From Kluyvera sp036759925 (GTDB lineage Bacteria > Pseudomonadota > Gammaproteobacteria > Enterobacterales > Enterobacteriaceae): 64,000 bases of DNA. Both the position numbers and the translations under genes were made by a program. The stretch lies in assembly GCF_036759925.1 (NCBI RefSeq), contig NZ_JAPKIB010000013.1, positions 1 through 64,000 on the forward strand, written 5' to 3'. The notes beneath the pieces were generated by a model. It was not told the origin of the DNA. It worked only from the letters and a program-made list of their open reading frames with translations, and made no database searches. Positions 26,773-33,900 of the stretch are shown piece by piece; the first letter of the stretch is position 1; every line of letters starts with the position of its first letter.

Positions 26773-26804
26773 GAACATCTATCCGTTTAGACGTCTGGAT
26801 GTAA
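26773..26804 (-). promoter_or_regulatory. Four tandem MET boxes upstream of metF
   Basis: Four contiguous 8-mers read GAACATCT ATCCGTTT AGACGTCT GGATGTAA; the third is the exact MetJ consensus AGACGTCT. Tandem arrays of this kind are bound cooperatively by MetJ dimers. Confidence 0.88.
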
Positions 26805-26925
26805 AAATGCCGCAAAAACGGACGCCCGTCAATAGAAAAATCCGCGTAAAAAGTGAGTAATTTGCAAGGGCAATGAAAAAAGCGCATCTGCTGCTGCGGC
26901 GAAGCGAACACCGCAGCAAACAGGC

Positions 26926-28482
26926 TTATTGCTTCACATCTCTCACACGCATACCGTTCAACATTTCATCGGTTAGCGCACCGCCCGTTTTAAAGTAATC
27001 GACGACCGCATTGGAGACATAGTAGCCGCCCGATGTATTGCGCGCACTGCCTTCGGTAAAGGCCGTAAATCCATCACCACCATCGGCAAGGAAACTATTG
27101 GTGGCGACGTGATAAACCGCAGTATCTTCTATCGGTTTACCGCTCAGGCTAAATACCTTAACCCGCTGTCCTACAGGCTTGCTGCTGTCATACTGCATCT
27201 CCAGCCCTTTAGACACCTGCAATACGCCGTTGCTCAACCCTGCGCCATGCTCCATCAAAAGACGCAGTTGCTTTCCAGTCAACTCCATGGTGACCAGTTC
27301 GTTAGGGAACGGGAAGGTGCTGATGATGCCGCCCATCGTGACCGCCCCCGCAGGTATTTCATTACGGATCCCCCCTGAGTTAGTCAGTGCAAGCTGGGTA
27401 TCTTTACCAGCAGCCGCCAGCAATGCGTCGGCCGCCAGATTGCCCAGCGAGGACGATTCGCCGTAAGCGCGAGTCAGTTCAACGGGTGCCTGTGTTACCG
27501 TCTGTTGCACCACTTTATCGAGTTTTTTATTCCAGCCATCGATGACCCGCTTAGTCTCCGGATCCGGCTGCCATTCATCGGCAAAAATAGTTTTCAGCTC
27601 AAAGTGTTTTACTGAGAAGTCATGCGGTTTCTCTTTGTAGTCCAGCACCAGTTTGCCGACGTCAATACCGCCGCTATCGGTGGATAAGATCAGCGTTTTG
27701 CCAACCTTAATCGGCTCCGGCGTGCCGACGTGCGCATGGCCGGTAATTAAAATATCCAGCCCTTTCACCTGACTTGCGGTCTGAATATCTTTATCCAGCG
27801 CTCGGCGCACATCGGTATTCCCCTGGCTGGACTGGCGCGCAGGCGTACCCTCATGAATCAGCGCCACCGTCAGATCCACTTTGCCCTTTAGCTCATCAAT
27901 ATAGCGCTGTAGCCATTTCACCTCATCGCGTGCTTCTATACCCACTCGGGTCGCCGCTGAAACCGTATCATCAAAAGCAAACACGCCATGCAGCCCGATA
28001 ACACCGATTTTTACCCCGTCCTTTTCAATGATGGTGTACGGTTTATCCCAGAACATCTTGCTGCTGTTTTGATAGAAAATATTGCCCTGCACAATCGGAA
28101 AATGCGCCTGACTCAGCTGCAATAGCGTGTTGTCCCAGCCGTGGTCGAACTCATGATTTCCCATCGTCACCGCATCAAACGGCATGGTGTTCATGATATC
28201 GATAATCGCCTTACCCTTCGTCAGGCTACTGATATACGGCCCGGTAAAGTAATCCCCCGCATCAAAAAACCACGTGGCTTTATTTTTTGCTTTCTCCTGC
28301 TTCACCAGCGTAGTGATATTTGCCCAACCACCGATATCACGTTTTCCATCCGCTATCCACGGCACCTTATAGGGCTCTACGTGCGCATGAAGATCGTTGG
28401 TATAGATAATGGTGACATCCTTCGCGCACGCCCAGAACGGCAACGTCAACAGAATACCGGCAGCAATAGTTTTTAGCTTCAT
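26926..28482 (-). CDS. Periplasmic UshA-family 5'-nucleotidase/metallophosphatase
   Basis: This is a two-domain 5'-nucleotidase of about 518 residues. A signal peptide (MKLKTIAAGILLTLPFWACA) is followed by the metallophosphatase domain, with YTNDLHAHVEP, DAGDYFTG, MGNHEFDHG, and GHAHVG motifs giving the two-metal site. The C-terminal nucleotide-binding domain contains NSGGIRNEIPAG and NSFLADGGDGFTAF. The start at 28482 has AAAGGGA seven bases upstream; an in-frame TTG lies two codons earlier. It is not UshA itself, which is more distant; substrates could be nucleotides or 2',3'-cyclic nucleotides. A perfect CRP site lies upstream. Confidence 0.85.
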   Translation of the reverse strand: MKLKTIAAGILLTLPFWACAKDVTIIYTNDLHAHVEPYKVPWIADGKRDIGGWANITTLVKQEKAKNKATWFFDAGDYFTGPYISSLTKGKAIIDIMNTMPFDAVTMGNHEFDHGWDNTLLQLSQAHFPIVQGNIFYQNSSKMFWDKPYTIIEKDGVKIGVIGLHGVFAFDDTVSAATRVGIEARDEVKWLQRYIDELKGKVDLTVALIHEGTPARQSSQGNTDVRRALDKDIQTASQVKGLDILITGHAHVGTPEPIKVGKTLILSTDSGGIDVGKLVLDYKEKPHDFSVKHFELKTIFADEWQPDPETKRVIDGWNKKLDKVVQQTVTQAPVELTRAYGESSSLGNLAADALLAAAGKDTQLALTNSGGIRNEIPAGAVTMGGIISTFPFPNELVTMELTGKQLRLLMEHGAGLSNGVLQVSKGLEMQYDSSKPVGQRVKVFSLSGKPIEDTAVYHVATNSFLADGGDGFTAFTEGSARNTSGGYYVSNAVVDYFKTGGALTDEMLNGMRVRDVKQ

Positions 28483-28541
28483 AATCAATCCCTTTCAGTC
28501 ATATAAGGAATCGCTACGTTACGTTCTGAAAGGTTTTTTTA

Positions 28542-28557
28542 TGTGAGTAGAATCACA
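28542..28557. promoter_or_regulatory. Perfect CRP site between the nucleotidase and zinc-ribbon genes
   Basis: TGTGAGTAGAATCACA is an exact TGTGA-N6-TCACA match. A -10-like TTATAT on the minus strand (28501-28506) would place the site near -55 for the nucleotidase. The divergent zinc-ribbon gene starts about 63 bp to the right. Either or both genes could be cAMP-CRP controlled. Confidence 0.8.
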
Positions 28558-28612
28558 GCGACAGGCGATAGTCGTAGCGGAAAATTAACGACCCACTGAA
28601 ATCGTTGGTCAC

Positions 28613-29734
28613 ATGATGGATTCACTCTTTACGATTAACACCTGCAAAACGTATGGATGCCGTAATTTAGGCTTAGCCACGTCGCCAGACTACCAATGGC
28701 CGGATTACCGACTTGGCTACCCGGCCCTGCATTGCCAGGCCTGTGGAAGCTATCCGCCACTCTTCAACAAAGAGGAGTTTCAGCACTGGGCAACGACATA
28801 CCTCTCACGCCATGCTCAGGAACACGGCCATTTTTGCCCCGCTTGTTTTCGAACCGGGATAATTCGCTATGGGCACAACCCCGGCGGCAACCAGCGGTTG
28901 CAGTGTCAGCATTGTAGAAAGGTATGGACGCCAAAACGGCAACGGATCACGCCGACTACGCCCCCGGAAGCCATTTGCAGCGTACCGTTTATCGTCGATT
29001 TCCAGGGCGCACTCACGGCGCAGAAGCTTTATTTTCTTTTCAGTTTCGACGCTATTCGCGGCAATATCATTCATTTATCCAGCAATTTTTCACCTGATAA
29101 GCCCGGAGATTCCTTGCACTACCGCTGGAAAGGCATCTACCCCATCGCCTCCGATCATCACAATATTATTCAGCGTGTTGCCCTCAAAGAGAGACAGTTT
29201 CTCCAGCGCAGCCAATTTGACGAGATCCAATACGGCCCAGCCGACCTGAAGCGCAACGCCAGAGGTGCTTTTCTTCGGCCCGTCATTACGGCGCACGCCC
29301 ATTTTCGCGTGCTAAAAATCCGTTTTCCTGACGTCAGCATCCATGTTGTTGCGCATGAGTGTTTTCTACGCGGCGCGGTGATTACCGCCTGGTCAGAGCA
29401 ATTTCGACACCGCCGGGCTTCGCTCTGGTTTGTTGAAGATAATATCGTCGATGAAAATAGTACGGATGCCTGGCGGCTAATGGGGAAAACCTGGCATGGG
29501 TGGTGGCAAAATCAGTGGCAGCTCTGGCAGCAGGGCCAGAATCAGAAAATGGTCTGCCTCCTTACCGATACCCATCAGGAAAAAGGCGGCGAGATAGACC
29601 TCACGGCCAGTCGTCTCTTTTTTCATTGGCTGTCGCAGCAGGTTGAATTTCAGCAAGCCCCCCGCTATTCCGCCGCGCACCTTACCCACCGGATGCAGGC
29701 ATTGGCAGAGCAATACAATGCCCGGTTTGTGTAG
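28613..29734 (+). CDS. Zinc-ribbon protein of unknown function, transposase-like architecture
   Basis: I do not recognise a named family. There are two probable zinc-binding cysteine sets. The first is C11/C16 with C41/C44. The second, C75-x2-C78...C98-x2-C101 (FCPACFRTGIIRYGHNPGG and LQCQHCRKVW), closely resembles the N-terminal zinc ribbon of IS1 InsA. The rest (about 120-373) has scattered acidic residues (D203/E204, D240, E275/D276) that could be remnants of a DDE-type nuclease fold, but this is speculative. No IS ends or target duplications are visible, so it is not an active IS. Two adjacent ATG codons can start it. It is divergent from the nucleotidase with a shared CRP site. Confidence 0.7.
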   Translation: MMDSLFTINTCKTYGCRNLGLATSPDYQWPDYRLGYPALHCQACGSYPPLFNKEEFQHWATTYLSRHAQEHGHFCPACFRTGIIRYGHNPGGNQRLQCQHCRKVWTPKRQRITPTTPPEAICSVPFIVDFQGALTAQKLYFLFSFDAIRGNIIHLSSNFSPDKPGDSLHYRWKGIYPIASDHHNIIQRVALKERQFLQRSQFDEIQYGPADLKRNARGAFLRPVITAHAHFRVLKIRFPDVSIHVVAHECFLRGAVITAWSEQFRHRRASLWFVEDNIVDENSTDAWRLMGKTWHGWWQNQWQLWQQGQNQKMVCLLTDTHQEKGGEIDLTASRLFFHWLSQQVEFQQAPRYSAAHLTHRMQALAEQYNARFV

Positions 29735-29855
29735 CCAGGCAATAAAAACGCCGATTTTATACCGCTATAAATTGCGATCTGCATCTCATATTTCTCATAC
29801 GTCGTAGTTCTGAACAAAAATTCCATTGCAGACGTTAATGACTTGTTTCACGATA

Positions 29856-29882
29856 AGTAGAACGTTCTACTATAACGTTATA
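29856..29882. promoter_or_regulatory. Two abutting palindromic operators before the PTS gene
   Basis: AGTAGAACGTTCTACT (29856-29871) and TATAACGTTATA (29871-29882) are perfect palindromes sharing one base, both centred on AACGTT, with centres 13 bp apart. AACGTT-centred sites are typical of LacI-family repressors; E. coli MalI uses a related AAACGTTT core. A possible -35 TTGTTT (29843-29848) and -10 TACTAT (29868-29873) overlap them. The MalI-like protein encoded downstream is the likely ligand (inference). Confidence 0.75.
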
Positions 29883-29943
29883 CCTAATATAAACAGGGTT
29901 ACTAAAAGCACGCACGAAGAGGCGTCTATCGGGGGAAATCAGT

Positions 29944-31443
29944 ATGAGTCTGATTCAAAGTGTTGTTAAATCGCTTTCCAAACTGTCGATGATTGGCCGC
30001 GCGCTGATGCTGCCGATCTCGCTTCTGCCCGCAGCGGGCTTGCTGCTGGCGTTCGGGGATAAATTCCATCTGCCGCTGATGATGAACGCCGGTGGGATTA
30101 TCTTCGACAACCTGCCAATGCTGTTTGCCATCGGCTCTGCCGTCGGCCTGGCCTCCGAATCCGGCATCGCGGCGCTATCTGCCGCCGTCTCCGTGTTTGT
30201 CACCAACATCACCATCAGTACCGTGCTTGGCATTACGCCGGAAATGGCGGCGCAAGGCGGGAAATACGCCATGGTGGTAGGTATTCCTACCCTGCAGATG
30301 GGCGTCTTTGGCGGCCTGATTTGCGGCATCCTGGCGGCGTGGTGCTTTAACCGCTTCCACAAAATGCAGCTGCCTGAGTTCCTCGGCTTCTTCTCCGGCA
30401 AACGCTTCGTGGCGATTGCCACCGCGCTGCTGTCGTTCGCCCTCGGCTTGATCCTGCCGTACATCTGGCAGCATATTCAGGCGGGCATCGACGCGCTGTC
30501 GGTGGTGATCAACGGTGATAACCAGGCGGCCTCGACCTTTATCTTCGGGCTGGTTGAACGTGCGCTGATTCCACTCGGCCTGCACCACATCTGGTATCCG
30601 TCTTTCTGGTACTCCTTCGGCGACTACACCACCCACGCCGGTCAGGTGATCCACGGCGACCAGACAATCTGGTTCAAAATGCTGGAAGAAGGGGTAAAAT
30701 CCTTCAGCAGCGATACCTACCAGAACGCCGGTAAATTCATGCAGGGCGAGTTCCCGCTGATGCTGTTCGCGCTGCCTGCCGCCTGTCTGGCGATGTACCA
30801 CGAAGCACATACCAAGAATAAAAAGATCGCCGCCGGTATTCTGTTCTCCGCCGCGCTGACCTGCTTCCTGACCGGGATCACCGAACCGGTTGAGTTCACC
30901 TTTATCTTTGTGGCGCCGATTCTCTACGTCTTCAACGCCATCATGGCCGGTCTCTCCTACATGGTGATGTACCTGCTGCATGCGCATATCGCCAAGTCGT
31001 TCTCGGCCGGGCTTATCGACTACATCTCCTTCGGGATCCTGCCGTCGTTTAACGGCTACCAGACCAACTTCCTGAATGCGATTATCGTCGGTATTCCGAT
31101 GGGGCTGATTTACTACTTCACCTTCCGTTTCGTCATCCGCCGTTTCGATGTTAAAACACCGGGCCGCACGGAAACCACGGTCAGCGCCAACGACAAAACC
31201 GATGAAGACCTGGCAACGGAGATTATCGACCTGCTGGGCGGTGAGCATAACATCGCGTCCGTAGGCTCCTGCATTACCCGCCTGCGTCTTGAAGTGGCGG
31301 ATAAAGGGCCGGTGGACAAAGATGGGCTGAATAATATCGGTGCTCGCGGCGTCGTTTTCGTCGGCGATCACGGCATTCAGGTGATATTTGGCGCGCGAGC
31401 GCAATTTATCGCGGAAACCATGTCGACGATGATTGGCAAATAA
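29944..31443 (+). CDS. PTS EIICB permease, glucose/N-acetylglucosamine/maltose family
   Basis: This 499-residue protein has an N-terminal EIIC membrane domain of the glucose superfamily (about 1-390; signatures GLHHIWYPSFWY and GITEPVEFTFIFVAP) and a C-terminal EIIB domain with the phospho-cysteine C443 in ASVGSCITRLRLEV. No EIIA domain is present, so it would depend on Crr (EIIA-Glc) or similar. The arrangement with a MalI-like repressor resembles malX-malI, but no hydrolase or MalY-like gene is attached, so the sugar cannot be assigned. It has a GGGGGAAATC ribosome-binding region and a terminator directly after it. Confidence 0.88.
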   Translation: MSLIQSVVKSLSKLSMIGRALMLPISLLPAAGLLLAFGDKFHLPLMMNAGGIIFDNLPMLFAIGSAVGLASESGIAALSAAVSVFVTNITISTVLGITPEMAAQGGKYAMVVGIPTLQMGVFGGLICGILAAWCFNRFHKMQLPEFLGFFSGKRFVAIATALLSFALGLILPYIWQHIQAGIDALSVVINGDNQAASTFIFGLVERALIPLGLHHIWYPSFWYSFGDYTTHAGQVIHGDQTIWFKMLEEGVKSFSSDTYQNAGKFMQGEFPLMLFALPAACLAMYHEAHTKNKKIAAGILFSAALTCFLTGITEPVEFTFIFVAPILYVFNAIMAGLSYMVMYLLHAHIAKSFSAGLIDYISFGILPSFNGYQTNFLNAIIVGIPMGLIYYFTFRFVIRRFDVKTPGRTETTVSANDKTDEDLATEIIDLLGGEHNIASVGSCITRLRLEVADKGPVDKDGLNNIGARGVVFVGDHGIQVIFGARAQFIAETMSTMIGK

Positions 31444-31463
31444 TCATAAGATTATGATCGGTT

Positions 31464-31499
31464 GGAGGTTCCCGTTTCTGATGGGGACCTCCTTATTTT
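31464..31499 (+). terminator. Terminator/attenuator between the PTS gene and its repressor gene
   Basis: GGAGGTTCCC and GGGGACCTCC form a ten-pair stem (one G-T) followed by TTATTTT. Just before it, overlapping the PTS stop codon, is another inverted repeat, ATCATAAGATTATGAT (31443-31458). The repressor gene starts 35 bp later, so the hairpin probably lowers read-through into it. Confidence 0.8.
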
Positions 31500-31533
31500 G
31501 TGTGGATTGGCTCGACGGCTCAGGGAGTGATTT

Positions 31534-32550
31534 TTGAAGAAGGTCAGCATAATAGATGTGGCAAAACGGGCGGGCGTTTCCGTCTCCACCGTGTCCCTGG
31601 TGCTTCGCCAGAAAGGCAAAATTTCCGATGCCACCATCGAAAAAGTGCAGGCCGCCATTCATGAGCTGGGCTACGTTCACAACGTCGCCGCCGCCAACCT
31701 CCGTTCGAATACCTCCAACCTGATTGGTCTGATCCTACGCGACTTCAGCGATAGCTTTTCCATCAAAGTGATGGCAAGCATCGTGCAGGAGCTGGAAGCG
31801 CAGGGCTACATGGTCTTTCTCGGCCAGCCGCTGAACGAACACGAGCATCTCGAGCGCTGCCTGCTGTCGTTTAAACAGCAAGGCGTTGCCGGTGTGATTT
31901 ATCTGGCATCCGATGTCCGCAGTGATAACCTGCCCGCGCAAATTCGTCAGTGCCCGCTGCCGCTGGTCGTCGTTTCACAATCACCGATTAAAGACGAGTG
32001 CAACCGAGTGCTGCGCGATAACCAGCAGGCGGCCAGTCTGGCGACACGCTATCTGCTGGAGCGCGGTCATCGCTATATTGCCTATCTTGGCGGCCTGGAA
32101 AACGATCTCATCCGCCAGCAGCGTCTGATGGGCTTTCGCAGTACCCTCACCCGCCTTGGGATCGGTTATCGCGAAGAGTTCAGCCCTGCCTGCGGCAACG
32201 ATACCTATGCCGCGAGCGTGGCCACGCGCCAACTGCTGGAAAATAACAACGCCATTACCGCGCTGCTGTGTCATTCACCGGATGCCCTGATCGGCTGTAT
32301 TGATGGGATTCATAAGGTGGGACGTACGGTAGGTAAAGATGTCTTCCTGACGCAGCAGGTCGCGCTGATTGGCTTTGAGGACATGCTGCACATCAACCTC
32401 ACCTCACCGGCCTTTACCTATGTCTCTTCCGCCAGCGAAGAGAGCGGACGGCAGGCGGCAACGCTGATGATCCGCAAGCTCAAAGAGCCTGCGTTAGAGA
32501 ATCAGTCAATTACGCTTTCCGGTCAGTTGGTAACGCGCGAATCGGCCTGA
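31534..32550 (+). CDS. LacI-family repressor, MalI-like
   Basis: This is a 338-residue LacI/GalR protein. Residues 1-50 form the helix-turn-helix and hinge (SIIDVAKRAGVSVSTVSLVLRQ), followed by a periplasmic-binding-protein-like effector domain. The best resemblance is to E. coli MalI, including the QQVALIGFED region that parallels QQVSLAAF of MalI. Translation appears to start at TTG (31534) with GGGAG eight bases upstream, implying low expression. It probably regulates the preceding PTS gene through the palindromes at 29856-29882. The last 28 bp overlap the convergent LysR gene. Confidence 0.87.
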   Translation: MKKVSIIDVAKRAGVSVSTVSLVLRQKGKISDATIEKVQAAIHELGYVHNVAAANLRSNTSNLIGLILRDFSDSFSIKVMASIVQELEAQGYMVFLGQPLNEHEHLERCLLSFKQQGVAGVIYLASDVRSDNLPAQIRQCPLPLVVVSQSPIKDECNRVLRDNQQAASLATRYLLERGHRYIAYLGGLENDLIRQQRLMGFRSTLTRLGIGYREEFSPACGNDTYAASVATRQLLENNNAITALLCHSPDALIGCIDGIHKVGRTVGKDVFLTQQVALIGFEDMLHINLTSPAFTYVSSASEESGRQAATLMIRKLKEPALENQSITLSGQLVTRESA

Positions 32551-33431
32551 ACCACCTCCCGCAGCCAGGCAAAACGCGCCGCGTTTTCCGGTAACGTCAC
32601 CAGACCACACTGCACGCAGAGCGTCGTTTCATCAATCGGCCTGAACACCACGCCCTGACGCTGAATGGCGGAAAAAGAGGCGGGAAACAGGCTCAGCCCT
32701 TCGCCGCGAGCAATACGCGCCAGCAGCACATCGTGTTCCAGAGGTTCTTCCAGGCAGGCGGGGGCATAGCCCGCACGGCGGAAAATATCGCGGGTAAAGT
32801 CGAAGAACGCCGGATTACGTTCGCGTTTAAACCAGAATAACGGTTTGCCGTTGAGCGTGCTCAACGTCAGCCGTTCTTGTTCCGACTCCGGCCATTGCGC
32901 GGGCAGCGCGGCAATCAGCGGCTCCTGCCGATTGAGCCACGTCACGCTGAGCTCCGAGGCCTCCAGCGGTAGTGCGACCAGCGCGGCATCCAGTTTCCCC
33001 CAACGCACCTGACGCACCAGCTCCGGTGAACCATGGCGCACCACGTGCAGCGTCTCCACCTGCGCCGCCAGCACGGCTTCCAGTGAAGCAAAAACCCCCT
33101 GTTCAAACGCAGTGGTTAGCCCCACACGCAGCGACGGTGCTTCAGCCTGAGCAAGCTGGCTCAAGGCGGCATAGGTCTTAGCCTGCTGCGCTAGCAGCGG
33201 GCGAATAATCTCCAGCACTCGCAGCCCCTCAGCCGTTAACGTCAGCCCTTTGCTATGCCGGACAAAAAGGGTCACCCCCAGCCGTTCTTCAAGCTGGCGA
33301 ATGTGGCGACTTAGCGGCGGCTGCGACATATACAGTCGGTCAGCCGCGCGGCGCATATTGTTCTCTTCCGCCACCACGGCAAAGTAGCGCAGCAGGCGGA
33401 TATCCAGAGCATGTAAGGGCGACGTAGTCAT
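32523..33431 (-). CDS. LysR-family transcriptional regulator
   Basis: This is a 302-residue LysR regulator. The helix-turn-helix is in residues 8-65 (LLRYFAVVAEENNMRRAADRLYMSQPPLSRHIRQLEE), followed by a substrate-binding domain. The sequence resembles regulators of the BenM/CatM type that sense aromatic intermediates (similarity by eye). It is divergent from the small carboxymuconolactone decarboxylase-family gene 88 bp away, the classic arrangement of a LysR regulator and its target. The effector is unknown. Confidence 0.88.
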   Translation of the reverse strand: MTTSPLHALDIRLLRYFAVVAEENNMRRAADRLYMSQPPLSRHIRQLEERLGVTLFVRHSKGLTLTAEGLRVLEIIRPLLAQQAKTYAALSQLAQAEAPSLRVGLTTAFEQGVFASLEAVLAAQVETLHVVRHGSPELVRQVRWGKLDAALVALPLEASELSVTWLNRQEPLIAALPAQWPESEQERLTLSTLNGKPLFWFKRERNPAFFDFTRDIFRRAGYAPACLEEPLEHDVLLARIARGEGLSLFPASFSAIQRQGVVFRPIDETTLCVQCGLVTLPENAARFAWLREVVQADSRVTN

Positions 33432-33519
33432 ACCGAAAAGGTATCACGAAAACGGTATTATCCAAATGGATCCACGCGCTCTATCTTCTCGTCATACGCT
33501 AACTCACGAGGGGTTTATC

Positions 33520-33900
33520 ATGGATTCAGAACGCTATATTACCGGTCAGAAAATGCTGCAACAGGTTGATGGAAAAGGAGGGGATGCCGTTGTCGATAGC
33601 CTGAAGGATATCGCCCCGGACTTCGCCCGCTACCTGCTTGAATTCCCATTTGGCGATATTTATGCACGCCCGGGGCTGGATTTGCGCAGCCGGGAAATTG
33701 CCACCGTCGCCGCGCTCACCGCGATGGGTAACGCCGCACCGCAGCTTAAGGTACACATCGCCGCTGCGCTGCACGTTGGCTTAACGCAGGAGGAGATTAT
33801 TGAAGTGATGATGCAGATGGCGGTTTATGCGGGATTTCCAGCGGCGCTAAACGGCCTGTTCGCCGCAAAAGAGGTGTTTGCGGCGAACAGCAAGCGCTAA
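33520..33900 (+). CDS. Carboxymuconolactone decarboxylase family protein
   Basis: This 126-residue protein has the all-alpha CMD/AhpD fold. The signature region reads REIATVAALTAMGN...LKVHIAAALHVGLTQEEIIEV, then MQMAVYAGFPAALNGLFAAKEVF. It lacks the CxxC of AhpD, so peroxidase activity is unlikely; PcaC-like decarboxylase activity or a stress role is possible. The start at 33520 has ACGAGGGG upstream; a frame 18 codons longer runs into the promoter. It is divergent from a LysR regulator. Its stop codon abuts the metL stop with no gap. Confidence 0.87.
   Translation: MDSERYITGQKMLQQVDGKGGDAVVDSLKDIAPDFARYLLEFPFGDIYARPGLDLRSREIATVAALTAMGNAAPQLKVHIAAALHVGLTQEEIIEVMMQMAVYAGFPAALNGLFAAKEVFAANSKR

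Noticed and set aside
30175..31404. A 409-codon open frame antisense to the PTS EIICB gene, and similar long frames opposite katG (24196-25272) and hslU (43962-45155)
   Set aside because: All lie wholly opposite strongly conserved proteins and show shadow-type amino acid composition.
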